Assembly (NCBI GenBank): GCA_021014945.1
Contig: MU266331.1
Span: forward strand, 231,620-295,619
Direction: 5' to 3'
DNA length: 64,000 nt
Source of the DNA: Leucogyrophana mollusca
Lineage: Eukaryota; Basidiomycota; Agaricomycetes; Boletales
Within the stretch, counting starts at the first letter, position 1. Each line of letters begins with the position of its first letter. The translations under genes were made by a program, and so were the position numbers. Below are positions 44,101-54,229 of the stretch, one piece after another. A model generated the notes under the pieces. The model was not told the origin of the DNA. It was given only the letters and a program-made list of their open reading frames with translations, and ran no database searches.

Positions 44101-45656
44101 CGCCTCAGAGCCGATGAGGAGGGACGCAGGATTTCCAGGGCCACAATTCTTGAAAGAGACGCTAGGACGACGCAAGACTGATAGCGACCGCACCACTTTC
44201 GAGTCCGCCGACTCATGTTCCACGGGATGGAGATGGACAATATTCCCCATGCCGTCTATGACACTCTGCAGGGCATAGGTATGTCGCCCTAGTGCATCGA
44301 GAGACAAAGAGAGTGGAACTTTGAGCTTCTGTGGGATCCGCGAACCACGCCGGCCGACTTCACGTGTGTGATGCTCATCCTGACTGTCTTCGATACCCTC
44401 GACGAGGAAATACTCCTTTTTCCCGTTAACGTCTTTGGACCAGCGAAGACTAAGTGGCGGTACGCCCCGAATGTCAATCACGAGGTCCAGATCCGCAGCA
44501 TCTCCAGCACAACGGACGTCGTCCTGAGACGTAGACAAGCTGTCGTCGGTATATTGTGCCATAGGACACGGAACGACTGTTACTTCCGCTGGCTGGGCAA
44601 GTCGTGCGGCGATGTTTGAACTGTCTAGCACTCTGTCGAGGCGCACCGTTCCCGGTTTCGCTAGCCGTATATGAACTAGTGATTGCGTCTTTTGGAGATG
44701 TGATTCTGTATCCGGGGCATCGGCATCTTCGCCGTCATCATCGTACTCGTCGAAATCATCGGAGTCGCGTGTTGGCAATCCAGCAGAGCGGACAATTTGG
44801 AGGCTATCGAGCCGTGCCTGTTCAATCGCTTTCAAGTCCTTTGCGCTCAGTTCGACGTATTCAACGCGTCCGGTTCCTGCTTGGCCCTCGACGTACGTGA
44901 GTGGCGTGAATGAGTACCGAACATGTGTAGGAGTCGTGTTATTGACAAGAATGGGGATTAAAACACTGGTTGTAGGGGATGAGAGGCAGAATGTGTGCGC
45001 TCCGGGATTCAGCTGGGCGGTGCTTATAGGTGACATGCGGACGGTGTGCTGTCCAAGAAGGTGCTGGTCCTTCTGGGCAGAGTCCGAGGAGAAAGAGAAA
45101 AGGCCCAGGCTCAACGAGGAAAGGACGTCGAGAATGTGGAAGGGTTCTGGGGTGGATGACAAATCCGGTCTGTCTGGCTCGTAGTCCGTCAACGAAGTTC
45201 ACTCAGCATCAATGTGAATGCCTACTTGAGTAGCCTGGTGACGAATTCGCTGCACCTGTGCTCTCCCTACCAAGGTTAAGGCTTATACCACCGAACAAGA
45301 GGCCGTCAAGAAACCAAAAGGAGCATATTTGCAACAGCACTACAGCTTTGGTGTATCTTAAGCGCGGTATTCGAAGCTGAGAGAGGGTAGTGATGTAGGC
45401 AAAGTCGATGAATAGCCATTTTCTGCCATAGTGTGATACTGGCTCTGCTGCGAACAGGTTTTGGATGATATCAAAGGCTTTGACTGCCTAAATTGTTATA
45501 AACCGTAAGCTTCAAAGACTCATTCGCTTTGGGACGCTGGCTCACTTGTAGAAGTAAACCCAAGCTGAGATAGTAAAGACGCTGTGAGGGTACGTCTATG
45601 AATTTCTCTGGGATCAAGGGCTGTGTTCCCGGTGGCGGCGGCCTGCTGCTGGACAT
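41110..45656 (-). CDS. POM152: Nuclear pore membrane protein POM152
   Basis: A multi-exon gene of roughly 1,250-1,300 residues; the first exon starts at 45656 and the last ends at 41110. The N-terminus has the family signature PEKFIDVPSQRLYYLSLGLL and three hydrophobic segments within the first ~130 residues (around LYYLSLGLLLQ, WLFIDFAYITTL and AVVLLQICSFWFLDGLLFGG). The remainder, expected in the perinuclear space, shows repeated Ig-like units marked by G-x-PP-W/F motifs: RGVPPLSLRWSKDVNG, GTPPFQVYYRTQ, GTPPWNLQLQVV, FEGTPPFEVQLSI, LEGTPPWSIGYRI and GEPPFTFTYQRS. POM152 anchors the nuclear pore complex to the pore membrane ring. The junction between the third membrane segment and the luminal part (45180-45260) is ambiguous: two donors fit. 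Confidence 0.93.
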
Positions 45657-46208
45657 GCCAGCTTACCTGATAGTGTTAGCGGAAAGAAGAAGCAAGCAGG
45701 AATATGAGCCTTTGTGTAAGTCCAAATTCAAGCGCCTTACCCAAAGAATAATGGCGGCGCAAAGGCCACGTGACCGCATTGACCTGTCGTCCTAAAGCAG
45801 TAACTAGGTTCACGCTCTTTTATGGAGCTTACCGCTGTGACGGCAGTAAAAAGACTGCAATCCGTTGGCAGTCTCGTCTGGAGTGTCAATACGCACGCGT
45901 AGACTCTTCCAAGCCGACCGTGAAGTTTATAAGGAATCGTCAGGGCGCAAGACTCCACCACATCACCCTGTCACATCCTGTATGTCTTAGTTCTTCTCGC
46001 CCACAAGTCACAGTCCACAGCATATTGATCTATCTTCACATAGGAGGATTTCAGTTTCCTAGGATTGTTAGTGAGTCACAACGGGCGCTTTCAAGCCATC
46101 GATCAGCTTTACTTAGACGCTGCACGTGTTTCACAGCAACTTCTTTGGTACTTAACAGAGGGGCCCCACCGCCCTTTTGTATGAGCCCGTTCATCCCACC
46201 TAGCCAGC
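45657..46208. other. Divergent intergenic region, POM152 / RNase III-like gene
   Basis: 552 bases between head-to-head starts. No gene, repeat or strong motif was seen; it should hold two promoters. Confidence 0.45.
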
Positions 46209-47202
46209 ATGAGCAACTACCCTGCACTACCAGCCCTTGAGGGCGACATTATGCTCGATATCTACACACATCGCTCGATGCTCAATGGGATCAACCGCGA
46301 ATCAGCCTATGGCGATACTGAGCGATTGGCCGAGCTCGGAGCATCTGTCTTTGATATGATCGTCACTTATAATATCTTCTCTGAGAGGCCCATGCTCAAC
46401 GCGAGAGATCTGACGGTATGTGGCTCCCTGATCACTGGTGACGCAATCGCAGCTCACCGCATGTCCAATGCATAGACAAAGAAAGAGTGCCTCACAGCAC
46501 ACGAGACGATCTCACAATGGCTCTCATACTATGGCCTTGAAAAAAAGGTGCGATGTACGCCCGAGGTGAGAGATACCCTTGGCTCTCCTGAGGTATTCTC
46601 CTCTCTTCGTTCACGATGTCACTCGTCACCATCGCCCATAGGAGACTCGGTTCCTGTTTCACTCCTACATAGGCGCTCTATACACCGAAAAGGGGTTCCC
46701 AATAGTCTATACCTGGATCAGCAGGCTTATCAGCCCTGACTCGGAACCCCCTCCTCTACCAGGGAGTAGTGCTATCAGCATACCCGCCTCCAGCGCCCCT
46801 ACCAGCTACGGTTCAGCAGCTCCACCTCAGCCATATCAACCACCTCCGGCTGTGCCACCCCCTCCCACCACTTCTTCCGCACCATCTACGGGAGTTCTTG
46901 CCGTATTCAATCAAACTATGACTCAACGCGGGTTAACAGTGGAATGGCCTGCTGAATCGACTGGGCCCCCACATCAGCCTCGATGGGTTGTCAGGTGTAT
47001 CGGTGCGTGACATCCTTTGTAACTGGACCATTGCCTCATGTGTGGCCAGTCAATGGCGAGGAAAAGGGCGATGGGATCGGTAGGAGTCAGAAAGTGGCGA
47101 AAGAAGAAGCGGCGAAAAAGGCTTTTGTTGCAATGGGATTCGGCAGTGAGCACCCCCCACTAAGCTCTCGCAACTTTTGCTAATCGGACCTTAGGCTTCT
47201 AA
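46209..47202 (+). CDS. RNase III-like (degenerate) and dsRNA-binding domain protein
   Basis: Five exons (46209-46415, 46476-46592, 46642-47002, 47050-47145, 47195-47202) close in phase at 262 codons plus stop; the last exon is 8 bases. Residues ~5-150 follow the RNase III fold: LEGDIMLDIYTHRS, YGDTERLAELGASVFDM, ECLTAHETISQWLSYYGLEK and FLFHSYIGALYTEKG. The catalytic signature, normally ERLEFLGDAVL, reads ERLAELGASVF, so the key Glu and Asp are lost. A Pro-rich linker leads to a dsRNA-binding domain (FNQTMTQRGLTVEWPAES, RSQKVAKEEAAKKAFVAMGF). It is probably an RNA-binding pseudo-enzyme. A mitochondrial ribosomal protein of the mL44 type has the same two domains and is an alternative. Confidence 0.85.
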
Positions 47203-47777
47203 ACCACACTTGGAACATCGCTTTGTAGGAACGTTGGAACAGAAGGGTGGTGCAGATCTATCGTGATATATCATTCTCATCGACATTTTTACCTCCTAAT
47301 TACGGCCCTGACTATCTTGTAGAAATACACAAGTTTCTCTGGGACATCACTGACACCTAGTAGACCGAATTCATGTGGGCCACTATAACTATCATACATG
47401 TAGATACAATCGTCTGACTGTACCCGGTCCTTTACCAATGGTCACGAACTTGACCACGTCTTGAGCTTGAATATCGGCGAGAAGTTGGCTACAGGACCCG
47501 ACTTGCCCATGGAGTCCAGGCTGGTCACGAGCCAATAGACAGGCTACACCTATTGTGCAGGCTACACCTATAACGGAAACTACACCTATCGTACAAAGTT
47601 ACACCTATCGTACAAAGCTACATCACGCGTACAAGCTACACCTATCATACAAAGCTACATCAATCGCACAAGCTACACCTATCGTACAAGCCACACCTCG
47701 ATGTACACTGAAGAAAAGGGGAAGTTCATATTGGTCAAATGTCGACTGAAACTTGATCGTCTTACACATGTCCCACC
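47203..47777. other. Convergent intergenic region with minisatellite
   Basis: 575 bases between the stops of the RNase III-like gene (+) and the tyrosinase gene (-). Apart from the tandem repeat at 47543-47700 nothing was recognised. Confidence 0.5.
47543..47700. repeat. Degenerate minisatellite, ~18-base unit
   Basis: About nine tandem copies of 17-19 bases with consensus CTACACCTATCGTACAAG. Copies vary (CTACATCACGCGTACAAG, TTACACCTATCGTACAAAG and others) and the last is cut short. An open frame runs through it only because 18 is a multiple of three; I do not treat it as a gene. Confidence 0.9.
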
Positions 47778-50706
47778 TCACGCTTCCGGAAGCCCCGACA
47801 TGTGCCAACCGCTCTGTAGTGTGAAACAAAAACGGTTAACAATGAGGCACTCTCGCAGGGATGGGACTCCAACTTACCGGGAAAACTTCGCCGTGATGTT
47901 TCCAGGCAATGGGGACAACCGGCTCTGCCGAGTCGGTCTCATGATGAGCGATCGCGCTTGACAACAATGCAATTTCATAGGGGGAAATATGTCGTGGGGT
48001 GCGGCGCGCCTGGTCAGGGCCACCGGGTCCGGACAGCAGGTCCTCCCCTCCACTAGCTGCCAATTCAGTGCCCGACGAATCCACCAGCTTCGCAATCAAG
48101 CCCTCCTTGATTATTCTCCCGGCGTGCTCTTCATCAAATTTATTTCCTTCGAGGAGGCGACGCACCAGGTCAGTAGGAATGGGAATGATACCGCGCACGA
48201 CTGTTGATGCCTCACGGCGGATCGCACATCCTTTACAAGGAGAACGGTCGGGGCGTGCGAACACCGAGACTGAACCAATGTACTCGGGAGGTGTTGTTCC
48301 TTTGTAGTAAAGCTGTAAATTGTAAGACCGGTTGAAAGCGTGCTCTTGGAGCTGCACAAGGACAGTAAAATCCCGGTAGTGAGGGAGAAATCTGTGGTGC
48401 GAAGGCAGTGCTTCACCACGCGACAGCGTTGGTTCGGGGAACTGACTGTATGGAGTCTTGCGCAAGTCTGGTTGTTCAGGGTCGTAGCCATAGTACTTCG
48501 CAATACTCTTGCGAGCTCTGATGCGCTCGGCGGGCCCGGCGGAGTGATCAACCTTGACTCCTGCAATCAGAGGATAGGAGTATCCTGCAATAGTATTGTG
48601 AAGTGATGGCGTGGTGCCAGTGTGAAAAAGTCAATACCTTTCGGCAAGTTTGGAACTTCATTTTGACCAAGAAAGCGGGTCTCTTCGGAGGTCCAGTAAT
48701 CGCCATTGCCATTTCTAAAGGGCGCCAGCCCCCCCGATGCACCACTGGGAAGAATTTGTTCGTTGTAAACTTGGTAGTATGTGCCGCGATCCTGAAACTA
48801 GAGGTAACAACGAGGTGGACCTCGCAGATTGACAAACGGGCAACAAACCTGAGTCCAAGGGAAAAGTTTTGTTTCCGACTCCGAGTGGTAACCATCTCCC
48901 ATCCAATAATCCTTGTAGCACCACTCCCATAGAGCCACTTGACTGTGAGGTCAACACCAGCTGCTTATATCGGGGGGCCAATACTTACAAAGTCTGTCTA
49001 CGTTAGCGTGGTGCACTATCTCGTATGAGCGAGTTTAGTGATGTATGACATCGTACACCGCATCGACAATGACTCACGGTAAAAGATAGGGTCAAATCCA
49101 GCCTGGAGTTCTGCTGTTCAACGATTTGCACATCAATCTAGAAGAGCATGCATACGTAGTCGGGATAGCCCTAAGGACCAAAAATAACATCAGACGTGGG
49201 GCGGGTATCGGTGGCCGAATGACTCACCATATGTCCGTTCCCACCCTGTCCCATTTGGCTGTCATATAAGAGACTGATTAAGCGGAGAGTGCATATGACG
49301 TACTATGAAATCATGCAAGGAATCATGAACTGATTCCAGAGAGCCTCTAGCGGGTACGGCACCACCCAAAGACTGCGACGTGTGGTTTGAAAACTCGTCC
49401 CAGCTGTGCCGGATTAGGTCAATCCGGAGCAGCTCAAAGACAGAACCGTCTTACACTTTGGAGCTGTCTTCGTCACTGGTGAAGGTAAACAAACGAGCGA
49501 CTTTATTCCTCACGTCAGCCGCATTCTTCTTGATAGTACTATATTGAAAACGTCAATAGGAACTTTCTGAATCTGTAAGATTCGAGCATACTCTTGCAAC
49601 TCCTCCACATTACTCCCGCCTTGGGGCGAACTCGCCGCGTGGCGATACGTTTGACCCCAGGTAGAGAAGTAAGCTGTCGCATTTGTCTGTAGTCAAGATG
49701 TCAGTGCGTCATGCAAGCAGTACACGCAGAAAGACCGCAGATTTAATTACAAAAACAGGGAACCCCAAAGTGAAAAAGCAGTCTGTAAGCAAAAGACTTA
49801 CGTCCGAGTTATATTCATCTTCAAAATCGGGGGGTATTTCCGAAAACACGTATGTCGACAGTGGATTGGGCACTGGTGATGTGGCCCCACCATTGACGGT
49901 GATCTCCACCTCCTTGCAGATGAGAACGGAGGGTACACCGGTCGTGGCCACTTCTATTTCCGCCCAATCCCAATACCTGTGGCGTGCAGGAAGATAGTCA
50001 GGTGGGAGGTGGCCTGGAAGAAGAGTCCTTACGGGAAACGAAGCTCATTAGCGGCTTTGAGCCATTCATCCCCTTCGCTGGGATAAAGCGCGGCAATTTG
50101 GTTCGCGATCCTGAGAGCTGTTTCTCCGATCGATTGCTGTTCGCGATTGAGAAGGTTACATCCTGAGTTCTTGACGGCGAATGAGAAGAACTTACCTCGA
50201 TTAACATGACATATGGACGATGCCATGTGGGGAATGACACGGCCCCATGGCTACAGCAACAAGATAAAATTAAGCCCATCACAAGTAAAAGCAACCCGCT
50301 CATACTTGCAGTATCCTGAAATCAAGCACTTTAGAGCAGATTGACGTCGTTGAGAACAGGACAAACCTCCAAACCTCGAAGGGATGGGCTTGATGTCTTT
50401 CGGATCGTTTGGGTCATAGCTCGAACTCGAAAGCTGTTGTGTATCACCAACGAACTTTTCGTAAGGTTTGCCGTGGATACCTGCGATTCGCTGAAAGGAA
50501 ATTGCGTCGGGAACCTCCACAGACCACACATTTGCGTCGAGGGGGTGCAGATTTTTGCCATCATGGCACTGGATGGAAAGAAAAGCCAAGATGAAGAGCG
50601 AGAACTGAAGAGGGCGCTCTTTCTGTAGGGTTTCGATTGGGAGACGGTCAAAAAGCTGTGTCCCCTTTCCGAGACCGGTGATGCGATAGGGCTGACGTTC
50701 AGTCAT
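47778..50706 (-). CDS. Tyrosinase (polyphenol oxidase)
   Basis: A multi-exon gene (about 14 exons) starting at 50706. The type-3 copper sites are intact. CuA: SFQRIAGIHGKPY, then [20 protein letters not shown]. CuB: SLESVHDSLHDFI with GQGGNGHMGYPDY, then AGFDPIFYLHHANVDRLLAL. ELRFPYWDWAE and ALWEWCYKDYWMGDGY are also family-typical. The C-terminal shielding domain (YSYPLIAGVKVDHSAGPAER, HRFLPHYRDFTVLVQ) is present, so the product would be a latent pro-tyrosinase needing cleavage. There is no signal peptide, as usual for intracellular fungal tyrosinases. The enzyme oxidises phenols to quinones for melanin. A 10-base exon (50315-50306) encodes the GYC of CuA, and a short last exon ends in SGWHMSGLPEA. 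Confidence 0.95.
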
Positions 50707-52641
50707 CGTGAGACTATTGAAACTGTCTGATCAAAAGGTTGGAGGACTCAGAAGGCTGGGTTTCCGATTTCTCCGCTCGACTTATGTAGGACTTTGGGGT
50801 GTGTCTGGCTTTATTTGTCCCTGGGCCTGAGTAAGAGCCCCTCCTTGGGCATGCGGACAGAAGGGGCCACTATTTCGGAGAATGATGCGTCAGAAACATG
50901 CCCAAACGATAGCTGCAGTTCCAGAAACAGGGCTAGCAAGGTTCCAAGGCAAGTCGAGAAGCCTTCAATTGCACCCCATCCGACGTGTTGGGAGGATGAG
51001 TAATATCACCATAGGCGCGCCTCAGTAGATGAATTTGACAGTAGAGCCCCTGATCGAATGGAAGCAGGGAATACCATAGCGGCGAGATTGGTATGAATTG
51101 AAGAAGGCAGTGATTATGGTATACGAGAGTTCCTGTGTCCTCTGCCTTGGTCAGCGCCGTTCTGACTGGAAATGCCATTGATAACGAAGAAGGATATGGA
51201 AAGAGGAGACCAAACGAACCGTGATATTGGGCGGCGACCATCACAATCTGAGCATTCATGGTCATATAATTGTCACTGAGCATCCGAAAGTAGGCAGGTA
51301 GCTGGGGCAAACCGATTTGTCCTGATATGTAGGCAGGCCCATGATTCGTTGTACTCTAGGGTTGCGAGTAAAATTGGAAAGGCAGATGCGGCTGGGTTTG
51401 GACAAGCAGGATCTAGAAGGCCCGGTTTCGTTCAGCGAAGCACTCGATAGACAACGAAGAGGGATGTGATTACCTGACCCTCATACTAACCATATAGCGG
51501 CCTCATCCACCGCCTGAAGAGGGGGACCAAGCAGCAGAAAAGCGGAGAAAAGAAGAAGGTAGCCACCCGTGACTCAGACTGTGGTAAACCTATTTCACGT
51601 CAACCTCGCCGCTGTGGGCGATTATCAGATAGATCCACCCCATTGCGACTTGACCATCAGGTAGCAAAACTGTAATAACAGTAGTTGTAAATATGCAAGT
51701 TGTTACTCGTCGGCCCTATCGGAATTTCAAAATCTAGGACCGCGACCTTACCGCGACCCGATTCTTTTGCTGTGGTCTATCGCCGCCAGCCATACTTCGT
51801 CGATTTCTTTAGCTTTGCTCCAACTCCCATCTATTTCCAGTTTACCTCCCCGAAGGAGGGTTTTGGAGGACGAAAGCAGCACTGATACGTCACTGCTTTC
51901 TCGCCGGCTCGATACCGGTTACGGTAGATAAGTGTCCTGCGAGGGTGGTGGCAGCGGAAGCAGTGAGTTTTTTTTAAATTGATGTATTCAAAGATTGTGT
52001 TACTTACTCGTCACTGGTCATAGCATCAGACAGAGAGAACCGTACAGCAGGCGCTTGCATGTCAGCTCGGTGTACCCCCTGCCGAGTCAAGCACTACTAA
52101 TACTACTCCACCCACTAAATAATTTATCTACGTTATTGTTCATTCCCTCATCAGTTGTCCGAATGGTGTGGTACTGTAGCCACCAGTTGGTTCACGACCT
52201 TGTATATTCATTTGGGTCAGCCGGTGCACTCCCTGCTCTCCCTCGGCCTGATTATATTAGCGATTCTATCCTTCTCTCAGCATTAAATTTATTTAATTCT
52301 TTTAGCAACATAGGTACAGTACTTACTGACCATCATAGTAATACTCGCTTTTTTTGAGCGGAATGTCACTAAATCCCCTTGAGTGCGTCTTTGGCAAAGC
52401 AGGAATACCCCGCGACTGTATTGGGGGGAGCACTATGAATTTCTGAGGATCTAGGAACCAAACGGGCATGTATCGGAAGCACCTTGACTCGCAGATCCAC
52501 AATGAGCCACCCTGCTGGATGTCCGCAAACAAACCAGTCCATCGTGGAGAAGGTCCTCAGCGCGGTGGCGATGTCAGCTAAGAAAGCGTCCAGCACCATT
52601 ATTGAATGTTCTATGACATCCGTTCTCATGCAACAGCTTTC
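50707..52641. other. 1.9-kb stretch with no supported gene
   Basis: Between the tyrosinase start (-) and the thioredoxin end (-). An open frame on the minus strand at 51310-50933 gives PAYFRMLSDNYMTMNAQIVM, which looks faintly coding, but I found no domain and no splice-consistent extension. The 51500-52350 part is AT-richer than its surroundings. No terminal repeats were recognised. Confidence 0.4.
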
Positions 52642-53375
52642 CTAAACTAGCCAGAAAAAGATATAAACTGCCAACAGACCCAGAAGGACTTTGGCCTGCG
52701 GATCAAGCTTTGACCACACTGACTCTACAGCCCCTGGGACGTTCCTTCCTGTGGCGGAGGGCTGCGACGATGATGACCCGCCTAAAGTCTGACCTTCACC
52801 CGAGAAGGCGCCAGTCGAGGCCGACAGTGACGAGTGCCGACGGAGTGCGTCCTCAAGTCCGCTTCATGGATTAGTGAGGTGATTAGTCCAGCATTTTGGG
52901 AAATGCGAGCAAGAAAACGCGCGTACGCTTTGTCGGCCCCCCGAATTGTCTGGATCTGTGTGTTTCCCTTTAGAAATATAAAAGTAGGCCTGTAAGCAGA
53001 AGCGATGAGTTTGTACGATCTTTGCATTTGAGACGCGTGGACTGACATCGCTGACACACTATAGGCGCTTGCAACGTCTCTCGCGGCCTCAACGTCACAT
53101 TTAAGGAAGTTCACAGTTGTGTAACGCTTCGCAAGTGCCTCAAAGGTTGGTGCGATGGCATGGCATGGTCCACACCTGGTACAGATTCAACGTCAAACTG
53201 ATGCAAGTGGTAGGATAGCTACCATGTTGCGTGAAAGTCTATAACCTTAAAAATCATCGAAGGTCTGGTTGAGATGGGGATAAAAGAAGGCGATTGGGCT
53301 TACTGAGAGCTTGTCTTTTGACTTTGAGAGAATTCCATTGAGTTGTGATACTGAAGTGAGGTGTGTAATCGACAT
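52642..53375 (-). CDS. Thioredoxin with C-terminal membrane anchor
   Basis: Five exons join to about 168 residues; exon 1 is 53375-53304. The thioredoxin fold is complete: SVSQLNGILSKSKDKLSVID, the redox centre FHATWCGPCHAIAPTFEALA (W-CGPC), VNFLKCDVEAARDVASAY, the cis-Pro region SVSAMPTFIFLKGN and RGADKAGLEDALRRH. After a ~40-residue Ser/Gly-rich linker the protein ends in KVLLGLLAVYIFFWLV, a single hydrophobic helix at the extreme C-terminus. This is the layout of a tail-anchored protein, with the redox domain facing the cytosol on an ER, mitochondrial or other organelle surface (inference). The gene is divergent from histone H4, 228 bases apart. Confidence 0.9.
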
Positions 53376-53443
53376 GGTCAGTTAGATGAGAAGCTACTAG
53401 CACTAAGTGCACCCGAGCACAAGCCTGTGTGGCATAATGAGGT

Positions 53444-53449
53444 CACGTG
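53444..53449. promoter_or_regulatory. CACGTG E-box in the H4 / thioredoxin promoter
   Basis: A palindromic CACGTG within GGTCACGTGATAA lies 30 bases upstream of the H4 TATA box, midway between the two divergent genes. Such sites bind bHLH factors in fungi. Confidence 0.45.
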
Positions 53450-53473
53450 ATAAATCTAACACGACCACACGCG

Positions 53474-53480
53474 TATAAAG
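53474..53480 (+). promoter_or_regulatory. TATA box of histone H4
   Basis: TATAAAG, 124 bases before the H4 ATG, in the setting GCGTATAAAGGCGCG. The position suits a strongly expressed, cell-cycle-regulated gene. Confidence 0.6.
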
Positions 53481-53565
53481 GCGCGTTGATTGGTGCTAAA
53501 TTCATTCCTCCTCCTTTCACCCAAACCACCACCACCACCAAGACCCGTTCTTCGTCACTTAGTAA

Positions 53566-54088
<523 letters not shown>

Positions 54089-54229
54089 TTTATTCTCTCT
54101 TATTTTCGTATGTTGTATTGTTAGTGTGTCACCATTATCCTATCATCATGCAATCGTCTGCCAAGACTCATCTTGCAACGCAACGCCTGTAAGGCTTGGG
54201 ATGAGTATATATTACTGTGGCGCCTATTA

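Noticed and set aside
47555..47749. Open frame with repeated ATPIVQ-like units
   Set aside because: It is produced by the 18-base minisatellite, whose unit length is a multiple of three. It has no start context or flanking coding signal.
50498..50542. Possible 45-base in-frame intron in tyrosinase exon 1 (VWSVEVPDAISFQ)
   Set aside because: Keeping it gives PDAISFQRIAGIHGKPY, which fits the family pattern before the first copper His, so it is treated as exon.
50933..51310. 125-codon minus-strand frame upstream of tyrosinase
   Set aside because: Part of it (PAYFRMLSDNYMTMNAQIVM) looks coding, but no domain, start or splice-consistent extension was found, so it stays unannotated.
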